Source: Thalassospira povalilytica (GTDB taxonomy: Bacteria > Pseudomonadota > Alphaproteobacteria > Rhodospirillales > Thalassospiraceae). From it: DNA of 64,000 bases. The stretch spans positions 310,001-374,000 of the forward strand of contig NZ_PGTS01000004.1 of assembly GCF_002844235.1 (NCBI RefSeq), read 5' to 3'. Made by a program: the position numbers and the translations under genes. The notes under the pieces are model-generated. The model had not been told where the DNA came from, did not search any database, and saw only the letters and a program-made list of their open reading frames with translations. Below, in pieces: positions 55,524 to 64,000 of the stretch (the first letter of the stretch is position 1; each line of letters starts with the position of its first letter).

Positions 55524-56135
55524 CTATCTGGCTTCAGGTTGGGTATTGCGAAATGTCAGATTGATGCGCCCATTGACCTGACGGGCGGTTTTGGGAATTT
55601 GATGCAGCCAGCAATGCTGGGTTTCACCCGCCATGATCAGGGCCGAGTTATGGGGCAAATCGATGCTGATCCGGTCCCCGGTCTTTTTGTGACGAAAATG
55701 AAAGCGGCGTTCTTCGCCAAAGGACAGGCTGGCGATTACCGGATTTTCGCCCAGAACATCTTCATCATCGGCATGCCATGACACACTGTCACGCCCGTCA
55801 CGATAATAGTTCAAAAGCACCGTATTGAATGGCGCACCAGACAGGTCTTCGGCCAGTTTGCGCAACGGCGCGACAACCGATGGAAACGGTGCCGCCGGGT
55901 GATAGACCCCGCTATAGCGATAGGCGACCTCGCCAAACCATGCCGTCAGACGCGGCACCGGGATTTCCTTGCCATGGATTTTGGCGATTTCCTGTTGCCA
56001 GACAATCCCGGTTTTAAGGCGGGCAAAGGCGCGGTCGGCATCATCGGGGGTCATGATTTCACGCAGCAGCAATACTTCGCCGTCAAAGGGCAGAAGATTA
56101 CGTGGTGGTTCATTGGCAAACAGATCGCCGGTCAT
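55524..56135 (-). CDS. AlkB-like 2-oxoglutarate/Fe(II) dioxygenase
   Basis: Oxidatively demethylates alkylated bases in DNA or RNA. The iron site H-x-D is in SVSWHADDEDVLG. FGEERRFHFRHK follows, the second histidine is in GETQHCWLHQIP, and the 2-oxoglutarate arginines are in GRINLTFR. VLLNYYRDGRD is also typical. The 203 residues are close to ALKBH2/3-like bacterial AlkB proteins. It is a single leftward gene. Confidence 0.92.
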   Translation of the reverse strand: MTGDLFANEPPRNLLPFDGEVLLLREIMTPDDADRAFARLKTGIVWQQEIAKIHGKEIPVPRLTAWFGEVAYRYSGVYHPAAPFPSVVAPLRKLAEDLSGAPFNTVLLNYYRDGRDSVSWHADDEDVLGENPVIASLSFGEERRFHFRHKKTGDRISIDLPHNSALIMAGETQHCWLHQIPKTARQVNGRINLTFRNTQPEAR

Positions 56136-56288
56136 GATTATCCCCGGAAGTCACACTGCCAAAGACCTATGCCGAACGATTGAGAAACTCAAGCCACAGT
56201 TCGCTGATATATCTGTTTTCACAGGAAGTTGAGGCGCACAATCCCGCAATCCGCGCCGGTTTCCGTGCCCTTGCCGATATTGCCGGTG

Positions 56289-57740
56289 TCAGCCGTTGAT
56301 CAGGGTCACGCCATGTTGCGCAGCATAACGTTCGACATCCTCAACACTTAAACCCGCCGCACTGTAAAGATTTATGGTTTCAAGTTCGAGATCGGTTTCG
56401 GCATCGGCCAGCGATTGCAGCGCAGATGTCAGGCTGCGCTGGGAATCAAGGACATCCAGAAAATCAGACAGCCCCTGAACATAGCGGACCCGCGATTGTT
56501 CAAAGGCATCGCGGTGATGCTGAACAGATGCAATCAGGGAATCACGTTGCTGCATGGCACCGACATAGCCATAGATCGCACTTTCAACATCATCAATCGC
56601 ATTCAAAAGCGTCTGCCGATAGGTCAGAAACGCCTGCTCGGCTTCTTCTTCGGCGACCGTGATATTGGCACGGCGTTCGCCGCCATCATAAAGGGTCGCG
56701 TCAAGAAGTGCGCCAATCGCCGCCATGACCGTTCGGACAATCGGCCCGGTGCCATACCCCGTTACCCCGAGTGCGAGCGAGCCACTTAGCGTCAATTCAG
56801 GATAAAGGGTGGCGGTTTCAACACCGATCTGCGAGGTCGCACCGATCAAAGCCAGTTCGGCAGCACGAACATCGGGTCGGCGGCGCAACAGATCGGCCGG
56901 AATGCCGATTGGCGGGCTGCTTTGAAATTCGGGCAATGGCGATGCATCAAGAAGCAAATCGCGATGGGTGCCCGGCTGGGCGCCAACCAGAATTGAAATG
57001 GCATTGATCGACCGGTCAATGCTGATCTGCAAGGTCGGTACGGTTGCTTCGAGGTCGGAAACTTCGGCACGCGCACGCGACAGATCAAGCTCGGAGCCAA
57101 GACCGGTTTGCAGACGGACCTGAACAATGTTGCTGGTCTGGCGTTGCAGATCGAGCGAATCCTGCAAAAGCGCCAGACGTTTCTGGGCGCCGCGCAATTC
57201 GATATAGTTGGTGATGATATCGGCGATCATGGTGCGATAGACATCTTCGCGCAGATAAACCTGACGGAGATAGTCGGCCTCGGCGACCTGTTCTTCGCGG
57301 GCCTGACCACCCCAGATATCCGCCGTCCAGGAAAAATCAATCCCCGCGCCATAGCCCAGTTCATCGACATGATCGCCACTGGCCCGGCTTGATGTTGACC
57401 GTTCGGCCGAACCGTCAAGGGACGCGCCAACAGTCGGACCATTGGCCGCGCCGACCCCGCGTGCTGCCGCCGCGGCAGCACGGATACGGCTAATCGCGAT
57501 TTTAAGGTCGATATTGTTGGCCACACCTTCGTCAATCAGGCTTTGCAGCACCGGATCGGTGGTGCTTTCCCACCAGCGGCCATGATCGGCCTGCGAGGCG
57601 GCAATCACCGGAACTTCCGGCGTATAGGCCCCGACCAGATCAAAGTTCGGTGCGGTATAATCCGGCCCGACGGACTGGCACCCGGCAAGTGCGGTCAGAA
57701 GTGCGATGCCCGAAACAGCAAACAGACGATTTTTGGTCAT
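56289..57740 (-). CDS. RND efflux outer-membrane lipoprotein (NodT/OprM type)
   Basis: Outer-membrane channel of a tripartite efflux pump. The signal peptide ends in a lipobox (LLTALAGC), so it is lipid-anchored. Two OEP repeats follow: SLIDEGVANNIDLKIAISRI and the second near RRRPDVRAAELALIGATSQI, with YPELTLSGSLAL. 483 residues. I start at 57740, immediately beside the lipoprotein signal; the open upstream extension lies in the RND gene. It is the last gene of the operon, one base after the pump stop. Confidence 0.93.
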   Translation of the reverse strand: MTKNRLFAVSGIALLTALAGCQSVGPDYTAPNFDLVGAYTPEVPVIAASQADHGRWWESTTDPVLQSLIDEGVANNIDLKIAISRIRAAAAAARGVGAANGPTVGASLDGSAERSTSSRASGDHVDELGYGAGIDFSWTADIWGGQAREEQVAEADYLRQVYLREDVYRTMIADIITNYIELRGAQKRLALLQDSLDLQRQTSNIVQVRLQTGLGSELDLSRARAEVSDLEATVPTLQISIDRSINAISILVGAQPGTHRDLLLDASPLPEFQSSPPIGIPADLLRRRPDVRAAELALIGATSQIGVETATLYPELTLSGSLALGVTGYGTGPIVRTVMAAIGALLDATLYDGGERRANITVAEEEAEQAFLTYRQTLLNAIDDVESAIYGYVGAMQQRDSLIASVQHHRDAFEQSRVRYVQGLSDFLDVLDSQRSLTSALQSLADAETDLELETINLYSAAGLSVEDVERYAAQHGVTLING

Positions 57741-57741
57741 G

Positions 57742-60700
57742 TTATTTTGCACTTCCTTCAATGCCGCCGCGTCCATCCGGACCATGCGGGAATTCGTCGG
57801 GAATTTCACCCGTATCAGGAATGGATTCCGCAGCCCGCAACTGTGTTTGCAGTTTAAGCCCCCCATCGGCACGTGCGGAAACAAACGGTGCCAGCAACAG
57901 ATACAGAACAGGTGTCAGGAACAAGGTAAAGACGGTGGCAAAGCCAAGCCCGCCAAACACCACCCAACCGATTGCCGCACGGGCTTCTGCCCCGGCACCG
58001 GACCCCAGAACCAGCGGCAGCCCGCCCAGAACCGTTGAGATCATCGTCATCATGATCGGGCGCAGACGCACCATTGCCGCGTCATGGACTGCCTCGCGAA
58101 CGGAGCGTCCGGAATCACGCAGCTGATCTGCAAATTCAACCACCAGAATGCCGTTCTTGGCCATCAGCCCGACCAGCATCACAAGCCCGATCTGGCTATA
58201 GATATTGATCGAAGTGCCACTGAGACTGAGTGCAAAGATCGCCGCAGCCAGCCCGAATGGCACGGTCAGAACAACCACAAGTGCGGACATGAAACTTTCG
58301 AACTGGGCAGCCAGAACCAGAAGCACCACCAGAACCGCAATCAGGAAGGTGATCTGGACGTCACTTGATGTTTCACCAAGGGCCGCGGCATCCCCGAGGA
58401 ACAGAACACCAATCCCGGGCGGCAGCACCTTGTCAGCAGCCGCATTGACGTCATTGACCGCCTGATCAAGGGTGTAGCCCGGTGCCAGGTTGGCCGACAC
58501 ACCAACCGCGCGTTGCTGACCTTCGCGTTCAAGTTCGGATGCAACGGCTTCCTCACTAAGCGTGATGACAGACGATAGCGGCAGGATGCGACCATTGGTG
58601 CCGGTGACAAACAGATTTTCCAGATCAGACGGATCATTGATGCTGCCCACAGCACTGCGCAATTTGACCGGGATGCTTTGGTCATCAACATTGATGTCGG
58701 TGACTTCGTATCCTTCGATCATCGCGCGCAATGTCGTATCAAGTTCATCGATTTCGATGCCCAGATCAAAGGCGCGTTTGCGATCAATATTGACCAGAAG
58801 CTGTGGCTGGGTGGTCTGATAGGATACCCGGATACCGGTCAGATTGGGATTGTTTGCTTCGATCTCGGCCTGAAGGGCACGGGCATTGGCAGCAAGATTG
58901 CGATAGTTCGTCCCGGTCAGGGCAAACTGCAATCCTTCGCCGGTGCCACCGCGCAGGCCAAGACTGTTGGGTTGCCAAACAAATGCCTGCACACCGGGCA
59001 GCGCATTAAGCTTGCCCCGGATGCTGTTGGTGATGTCCTGCTGGCTTCTAGCGCGTTCATCCCATGGGACCAGCGGCGCAATCACCAGCGCACGGTTGGG
59101 GTCCCAAAGACCGACAATCGTGTAGATATTCTGGGCTTCGCCCGCATCGACGATCGGGCGAAGAATATTTTCGACCGCTTCGACCTGACGATCCATGTAA
59201 TCAATGCCGACACCATCAGGCCCGCGCAGCGATACCAGGATACGACCGCGATCCTCGTTGGGCAGCAATTCCTTGGTCACGACGTTATAGGCACCAAAGG
59301 CCATCCCGCCGGCAATGATACAAATGATCAGGGTGATCACCGGATTGCGCAGCACCCATTCAAGGATCACGCGATAAATCCCGGCAAAGAATATCCCGAC
59401 CCGTTCAAGCAGGTTGGGTTCGGCCTTTGTATCACCGTCATGCGGATCGATATGTTTCAGGCGCGATGCCAGCATCGGACACAAGGTCAGCGCGACAAAG
59501 GAAGATACGGCGACCGAAAAGGCCAGAACGAAACCGAATTCCCGGAACAGACGGCCTGCTGTACTGGGCAGGAACGAAATCGGCACGAAAACCGAAATCA
59601 GGGTCAGCGTGGTGGCAATGACCGCAAAGAAGACCTGACGGGTGCCAAGCACCGCAGCCGCCATGGACCCAAGTCCCTGATGACGGCGGCGCTGAATGTT
59701 TTCAAGCACGACAATCGCGTCATCGACAATCATCCCGGTTGCCAGAACAAGTGCCAGCAAGGTCAGGATGTTGATCGAAAAGCCCATCGCCCAGATCGCG
59801 GCGACCGTACCAACCAGCGCGATCGGAATGGTCACCGTCGGGATCAGTGTTGCAGAAAAAGAGCGCAGGAACAGATACAGCACACCGATCACGATAATGA
59901 TGGCAAGCGCCAGACTGGTGATCACTTCCCAAAGGGCCCCTTCGATGAAGACCGCATCGTCGGAGTTCACGAAGATTTCGATATCGTCATACTGATTGTT
60001 AAGCCGTTCGACCGCATCGCGAATGCCATTGGAAATCGCAATGGTATTTGATTGCGCCTGGCGCACCACACCAAGGCCGATCACCGCACGCCCGTCGAGA
60101 CGCACATAGGAAGACGCATCATCAGGGCCGTAATAGATATCGGCAACATCGCCAAGCAGAATGCTGTCACGGACCAGCATCTGATTAAGTTTGTCGACTT
60201 CCCAGACCGACGCATCGGCACGGACAAAAAGCTTCTGATCGGTCGATTCAAAACTGCCGGCCGGAATATCGAACTGGGCCGTGCGCAACACATCGGCGAT
60301 GTCTTTGACCGAGAGGCCGTAACTTGCAATGCGCAGCGGATCAACACGCACATGCAGGACCTTTTCGCGGTCGCCATTGACCGTGATTTCGGCAACACCG
60401 GGCACCGCCAGCAATGCTGGGGAAATCTGGTCATCAACGATATTGGCAAGTTCTTCTTCGGTCAGGCGGTTGCTGACCACGGCCATGCGCATGATGGCAC
60501 TGGCATCGGCGTCGGCCTTGACCACGCGGACTTCCTCGACCTCGTCGGGCAGGCTTCTGGTGGCGCGGCTGACGGCTTCGCGGATGTCACTTGCGGCATC
60601 ATTGATTTCGACATCGGGAAAGAATTCGATGCGAACCCGTGAACTGCCTTCTTCGCTTTGGGAATTGATGTCCTTAACACCGCTAACGCGTGAGGCAGCA

Positions 60701-60936
60701 CTTTCAAGAACCGATGTGACTTCGGCATCGACAGTTTCGGGCGATGCGCCGCTATAGGTTGCGGTAATGGTTACGGTCGGCCGGTCAACGTTGGGCAGTT
60801 CGCGGATTTCCACACCGAGCATCGCCGCCAGACCGGCAAGGATGATCAGCAGGGAAACAACACAGACCAGCACCGGACGGCGGATACTGAGCGAGGCAAG
60901 ATCATTCTGATCCTGATTGCCGGAATGATCGGTCAT
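57742..60936 (-). CDS. RND-family multidrug efflux pump, inner-membrane subunit
   Basis: Proton-driven exporter of the HAE1 type. The N-terminus has SIRRPVLVCVVSLLIILAGL. The proton-relay aspartates are in LATGMIVDDAIVVLENIQR. Porter-domain motifs such as GVKDINSQSEEGSSRVRIEF and the second helix repeat (GLMAKNGILVVEFADQLRD, then RLRPIMMTMISTVLGGLPL) are present. The 1064 residues match. It starts 2 bp after the adaptor stop. Confidence 0.97.
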   Translation of the reverse strand: MTDHSGNQDQNDLASLSIRRPVLVCVVSLLIILAGLAAMLGVEIRELPNVDRPTVTITATYSGASPETVDAEVTSVLESAASRVSGVKDINSQSEEGSSRVRIEFFPDVEINDAASDIREAVSRATRSLPDEVEEVRVVKADADASAIMRMAVVSNRLTEEELANIVDDQISPALLAVPGVAEITVNGDREKVLHVRVDPLRIASYGLSVKDIADVLRTAQFDIPAGSFESTDQKLFVRADASVWEVDKLNQMLVRDSILLGDVADIYYGPDDASSYVRLDGRAVIGLGVVRQAQSNTIAISNGIRDAVERLNNQYDDIEIFVNSDDAVFIEGALWEVITSLALAIIIVIGVLYLFLRSFSATLIPTVTIPIALVGTVAAIWAMGFSINILTLLALVLATGMIVDDAIVVLENIQRRRHQGLGSMAAAVLGTRQVFFAVIATTLTLISVFVPISFLPSTAGRLFREFGFVLAFSVAVSSFVALTLCPMLASRLKHIDPHDGDTKAEPNLLERVGIFFAGIYRVILEWVLRNPVITLIICIIAGGMAFGAYNVVTKELLPNEDRGRILVSLRGPDGVGIDYMDRQVEAVENILRPIVDAGEAQNIYTIVGLWDPNRALVIAPLVPWDERARSQQDITNSIRGKLNALPGVQAFVWQPNSLGLRGGTGEGLQFALTGTNYRNLAANARALQAEIEANNPNLTGIRVSYQTTQPQLLVNIDRKRAFDLGIEIDELDTTLRAMIEGYEVTDINVDDQSIPVKLRSAVGSINDPSDLENLFVTGTNGRILPLSSVITLSEEAVASELEREGQQRAVGVSANLAPGYTLDQAVNDVNAAADKVLPPGIGVLFLGDAAALGETSSDVQITFLIAVLVVLLVLAAQFESFMSALVVVLTVPFGLAAAIFALSLSGTSINIYSQIGLVMLVGLMAKNGILVVEFADQLRDSGRSVREAVHDAAMVRLRPIMMTMISTVLGGLPLVLGSGAGAEARAAIGWVVFGGLGFATVFTLFLTPVLYLLLAPFVSARADGGLKLQTQLRAAESIPDTGEIPDEFPHGPDGRGGIEGSAK

Positions 60937-60938
60937 GA

Positions 60939-62096
60939 TCAGGATCCCTCACCGTCACCCTCGCGGGTGGCAACACCGTTACGGGTGTCATTGCGAACAT
61001 CATTGCGGATACTGGCCGAAACGGTCCGACCCGGACGCAGGCGCAACACGCCTTCGACCACGATCAGATCACCATCGGCAATCGGCCCATCAAGCAGGAT
61101 GCGGCCATTGGTACGTTTGACAACCCGGACCGGAATGCGGGCGACCTTGTCATCATCAATACGCCAGACATAAGTCCCGCCATCGCCCCACAACACAGAG
61201 ATTTCAGGAACAGACGGATATCGTTTGCCTTCGATATCGACATAAACCGCAAAGGACATCCCGGCAAGCAGGCGGCCATTGGGATTGGGCACACGGGCCC
61301 GAACGGCGAATGTGCGGCTTTCGGGGTCGATACGGCTGCCGATGGAATCAACAACACCGGTAAAGAGTTCGCCGGGCAGGCTCCAGGTTTCGACACGGAC
61401 TGACTGACCGGGCTTAACATTGTCAAACCGGGTTTCGGCGACTTCGAAATCGACCAGAATGCTTTCGATATTATCAAGGGTTACAAGAACTGTTGAGCTG
61501 TCGACACGGTCACCGGCCTCGATTTGCGGGATGCCGACAATGCCGTCAAACGGGGCCAGAATGGTGCGGTCGGCAAGATCGACCTCGGCCTGATCAAGCT
61601 GAATGCGGGCTTCGGCAAGGGCCGTCCGTGCAGAATCGACTTCGCTTGCGGCAACAGCACCCAGCGGGCGGGCCTGTTCATAGCGGGCAAGGAGCTGTTC
61701 GGCGTCCTTGACCTGAACCGCGGCAAGGTTGCGGGCAAGCCGTTCGCGTTCGGAATTGAGGATAACAAGAACCTGGCCCTTGGTGACCTTGTCACCGGCG
61801 CGGACCAAAACGTCTGATACTTCGCCCGAAACAGCCGGATAGATCGAAACCCCGAGTGCGGATTTACCGGTCCCGACCGATTCAACAACGGTCTTTTCAT
61901 CCATCAAAGTGGCATATTCGGCAATGACCGGAAGACTGCGTTCACCACCGGCATCACCGCCGCGTTGCTGCGCCTGCTGGGACGGCGCGCCGGGCGACAC
62001 AAGTGCCGTGATTTCGTCTTTGGCAAAAATATAGGCAGACGCCGCGACTGCAACCAGTGCGACACCTGCGATCAGAAGCGTTGATTTACGCGCCAT
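60939..62096 (-). CDS. RND efflux periplasmic adaptor subunit
   Basis: Membrane-fusion protein joining the pump to the outer-membrane channel. An N-terminal membrane anchor (TLLIAGVALVAVAASAYIFA) is followed by a lipoyl-like half-motif (GEVSDVLVRAGDKVTKGQVL), a coiled-coil hairpin (LARYEQARPLGAVAASEVDS) and the second half (ILAPFDGIVGIPQIEAGDRV). 385 residues. First gene of the adaptor-pump-channel operon. No local regulator gene is adjacent. Confidence 0.95.
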   Translation of the reverse strand: MARKSTLLIAGVALVAVAASAYIFAKDEITALVSPGAPSQQAQQRGGDAGGERSLPVIAEYATLMDEKTVVESVGTGKSALGVSIYPAVSGEVSDVLVRAGDKVTKGQVLVILNSERERLARNLAAVQVKDAEQLLARYEQARPLGAVAASEVDSARTALAEARIQLDQAEVDLADRTILAPFDGIVGIPQIEAGDRVDSSTVLVTLDNIESILVDFEVAETRFDNVKPGQSVRVETWSLPGELFTGVVDSIGSRIDPESRTFAVRARVPNPNGRLLAGMSFAVYVDIEGKRYPSVPEISVLWGDGGTYVWRIDDDKVARIPVRVVKRTNGRILLDGPIADGDLIVVEGVLRLRPGRTVSASIRNDVRNDTRNGVATREGDGEGS

Positions 62097-62339
62097 CGCA
62101 TTGATACTTCCAAGTCGGGCAGATCACATGATCTTCCCCAAGAGAGCCCTGTTCCCGTCCGGGAAAGTTTCCGTATTTCAATTCATTACCCGTGACGGGT
62201 GCTTGTTCTTTTTATGAAACACTTGTACCGGGAAAGATATTGCAACCGGTTGGGCAGAACCACAGAAAAAGTGTATCAGAAACGTCGCAGTTTGTATCTT
62301 TCTGCACGATCTGGTCGCTGTTTTGACCCATGGTGACAT

Positions 62340-62386
62340 CAAAATACAATTGGCCCGCACAGTCAAAGTGACGTGCGGGCCAATTG
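62340..62386 (-). terminator. Terminator of the chemoreceptor gene
   Basis: CAATTGGCCCGCAC (62347-62360) and its exact reverse complement (62373-62386) form a 14-bp stem; on the minus strand TATTTTG follows. It lies 20 bp past the chemoreceptor stop. Nothing else was recognised in the 309-bp gap 62097-62405 apart from the presumed promoter of the efflux operon. Confidence 0.85.
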
Positions 62387-62405
62387 TTTGAAAACAAAGG
62401 CGTGA

Positions 62406-64000
62406 TCAGGCAGCGCCCAGCATCCCCGATTTGGGAAATGCCACCAGATTGTCCTGTTGCCAGATGTCAGAACCGTCATCAATAGCCGGATCATCGTTGC
62501 CCGATACATCATCGTCGCTTGCGGCCGAGGCCACAGCACGATCAAGCGATGCGGTCAGTTCGGTCACATTGCGTTCGACCTCGTCCGCCCGACGGTTAAG
62601 ATCAAGGCTGAGCTTGCGGGTGACTTCGATGTCGTTGGAGACTTCGACAATGGCAGCACCGACATTGCGCACCGCATCCCCGGCCAGTGCGATGGCACCG
62701 GTAATTTCCTCGGTCTCGCGGCGCTGATGTTCGACGTCGCCGGCGACTTCATCGGAAATCGACATCATCGAGCGCACGGTCACGCCGACATCTTCCATCG
62801 ATGCAACACACCGGTCGGTCACAGCCCCCATGGCATTGACATGTTCGGTGATCTGTTCGGTGGCGCGTTCGGTCTGACCGGCAAGGTTTTTGACCTCGGC
62901 CGCGACAACGGCAAAGCCTTTGCCCGCTTCGCCGGCACGGGCGGCCTCGATCGTGGCGTTCAGGGCCAGAAGGTTGGTTTGACCAGCAATGCCGCGGATC
63001 AGATCGACAATCTGTTCGATGCTGAGTGCGACTTCGCGCAGGTCATCGACCGCCTTGGCCGATTGTTCGGTGGAGCCAACCGCATTCTGGGCAATTTCGC
63101 GCTGACGTTCGACGCGGTTTGCAATGGACCCGATGGCTTCGGTCAGGCGAATGGCCGCATCGCCAATTGCGTTGGAATGCGACTGGCTGTCCTGTGCGGC
63201 ATCGGTGGCATTCTGGGTCTGGGTGGTGACACGTTCGGCAGCCGCGGCAACTTCGGTCACGGCTTCGCGCATGCGGGTGACCTGATGGTTGACCGATTTG
63301 ACCAGACCGGTGGTTTCACCTTCGATGGTTTCGGCCATGGCACCAAGGGATGCGCGGCGTTTTTCTTCCTCGATCCGTTGCAGGGTGATGCGTTCCTCGG
63401 CCATCTGTTCGATCTTGAGCGCATTTTCGCGGAAGATCGCAACAGTACGCGACATGGCACCGAATTCATCACGACGGTCGATATCGACCAGATCAATGTC
63501 GGTGTCATTTTCACTCAGGCGTGTCATGTCGCCATTCACACGTTTGAGCGGGCGCAGGATGCTCATGGCGATGCCAAGCGCCAAGGCCAGCGCCAGCGCA
63601 ACGCCGATTGCCGCAACAATGATGTTGGTCAGTGCGGATTTTTCAGATTGCGCGTGGGCCGCATCAACCAGAATGGTCTGATGTTCCATGGCTTCGGCAC
63701 GGATATTCTGGGTGATGGTCTGAACTTCGCGGACGGCGGATTTGAAATCATCCATCGACTGGCGGAACCCGCCGATTGAGCCTTCAAGCTGGTTTGCGCC
63801 CTGTTTGAGAAGGTCATTGTCGCGCACGGCATAGGAGAAAAGCTTTTTGTCATTGCGGGACAATTTGCCGACCGCGTTTTTGATTTCATCCTGAAGATCG
63901 GTCAGTGCCGATGTGTTCGCGCGCGCCTGATCAAGGGATTCCGGCGTGCGCAGGATGGAATATTGCAGACTGTTGACGATGGCGGCCAGATTGGCCTCGC
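62406..64000 (-). CDS. Methyl-accepting chemotaxis protein (N-terminus beyond the window)
   Basis: C-terminal 531 or so residues of a chemoreceptor; the frame is open through the right edge. A periplasmic helical region is followed by one membrane helix ([20 protein letters not shown]), a HAMP domain ([19 protein letters not shown]) and the signalling domain. The conserved tip reads [20 protein letters not shown] followed by [18 protein letters not shown]. The C-terminus ends GMLGAA without a CheR-binding pentapeptide. The ligand is unknown because the sensing domain is largely cut off. Confidence 0.95.
   Translation of the reverse strand, partial: EANLAAIVNSLQYSILRTPESLDQARANTSALTDLQDEIKNAVGKLSRNDKKLFSYAVRDNDLLKQGANQLEGSIGGFRQSMDDFKSAVREVQTITQNIRAEAMEHQTILVDAAHAQSEKSALTNIIVAAIGVALALALALGIAMSILRPLKRVNGDMTRLSENDTDIDLVDIDRRDEFGAMSRTVAIFRENALKIEQMAEERITLQRIEEEKRRASLGAMAETIEGETTGLVKSVNHQVTRMREAVTEVAAAAERVTTQTQNATDAAQDSQSHSNAIGDAAIRLTEAIGSIANRVERQREIAQNAVGSTEQSAKAVDDLREVALSIEQIVDLIRGIAGQTNLLALNATIEAARAGEAGKGFAVVAAEVKNLAGQTERATEQITEHVNAMGAVTDRCVASMEDVGVTVRSMMSISDEVAGDVEHQRRETEEITGAIALAGDAVRNVGAAIVEVSNDIEVTRKLSLDLNRRADEVERNVTELTASLDRAVASAASDDDVSGNDDPAIDDGSDIWQQDNLVAFPKSGMLGAA

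Noticed and set aside
58678-60051. 457-residue open frame on the plus strand across the RND pump
   Set aside because: Shadow of the conserved RND gene.
62457-63779. 440-residue open frame on the plus strand across the chemoreceptor
   Set aside because: Shadow of the MCP signalling domain.

Overview
The window reads as a stretch of alphaproteobacterial chromosome, most likely a Rhodospirillales member such as Thalassospira. This is an inference from gene content and protein style; no rRNA or tRNA is present to confirm it. Most of it is dense core metabolism and housekeeping, with moderately GC-rich coding DNA, short spacers and frequent ATGA overlaps. I found no IS element, CRISPR array, tRNA, rRNA or prophage module.

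Layout: The left edge holds the first codons of a leftward gene behind a tandem glycine riboswitch (105-329), so probably a glycine-cleavage gene. Next comes a rightward cell-envelope and glycolysis block: gpmI, an EnvC-like protein, an S41 C-terminal protease, a divergent polysaccharide deacetylase and rppH (612-7021). It is followed by small membrane/exported proteins, a methyltransferase, a hydrolase and a squalene/phytoene synthase-like enzyme. pgk, dapF and a GNAT-like gene run leftward (11584-14441). A complete cbb3 oxidase region follows: ccoNOQP, then ccoGHIS and an Fe-S type fnr gene. An ArsR/AHSA1 pair sits between the structural and assembly operons behind a 20-bp-arm palindrome. 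FNR-like boxes lie upstream of ccoN, ccoG and the divergent GNAT-like gene, all at the same geometry relative to a -10-like hexamer, which suggests one oxygen-responsive regulon.

The middle carries panB-panC, the ffh/rpsP/rimM/trmD/rplS translation cluster, an AT-rich gap of almost 1 kb (30933-31913), and leuC-(62-aa ORF)-leuD-leuB. Beyond it are an ECF41-type sigma factor with its carboxymuconolactone-decarboxylase-like partner, a conserved hypothetical, cfa and asd.

The right part has a polyol/sugar ABC operon with a SorC-type regulator and an SDR dehydrogenase (40442-46668), a YcaQ/AlkX-like glycosylase, an SLC13-type transporter with a hexanucleotide-encoded Lys-Asp tract, and an AT-rich orphan gene encoding a Zn-ribbon plus PIN-like protein (50271-51458), the best candidate for an undescribed, possibly acquired function. 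Then come folD-yggU-yggT, a degenerate 15-bp repeat tract, tag, a LacI regulator, an AlkB-like dioxygenase, a tripartite RND efflux operon and the C-terminal part of a chemoreceptor that runs off the right edge.
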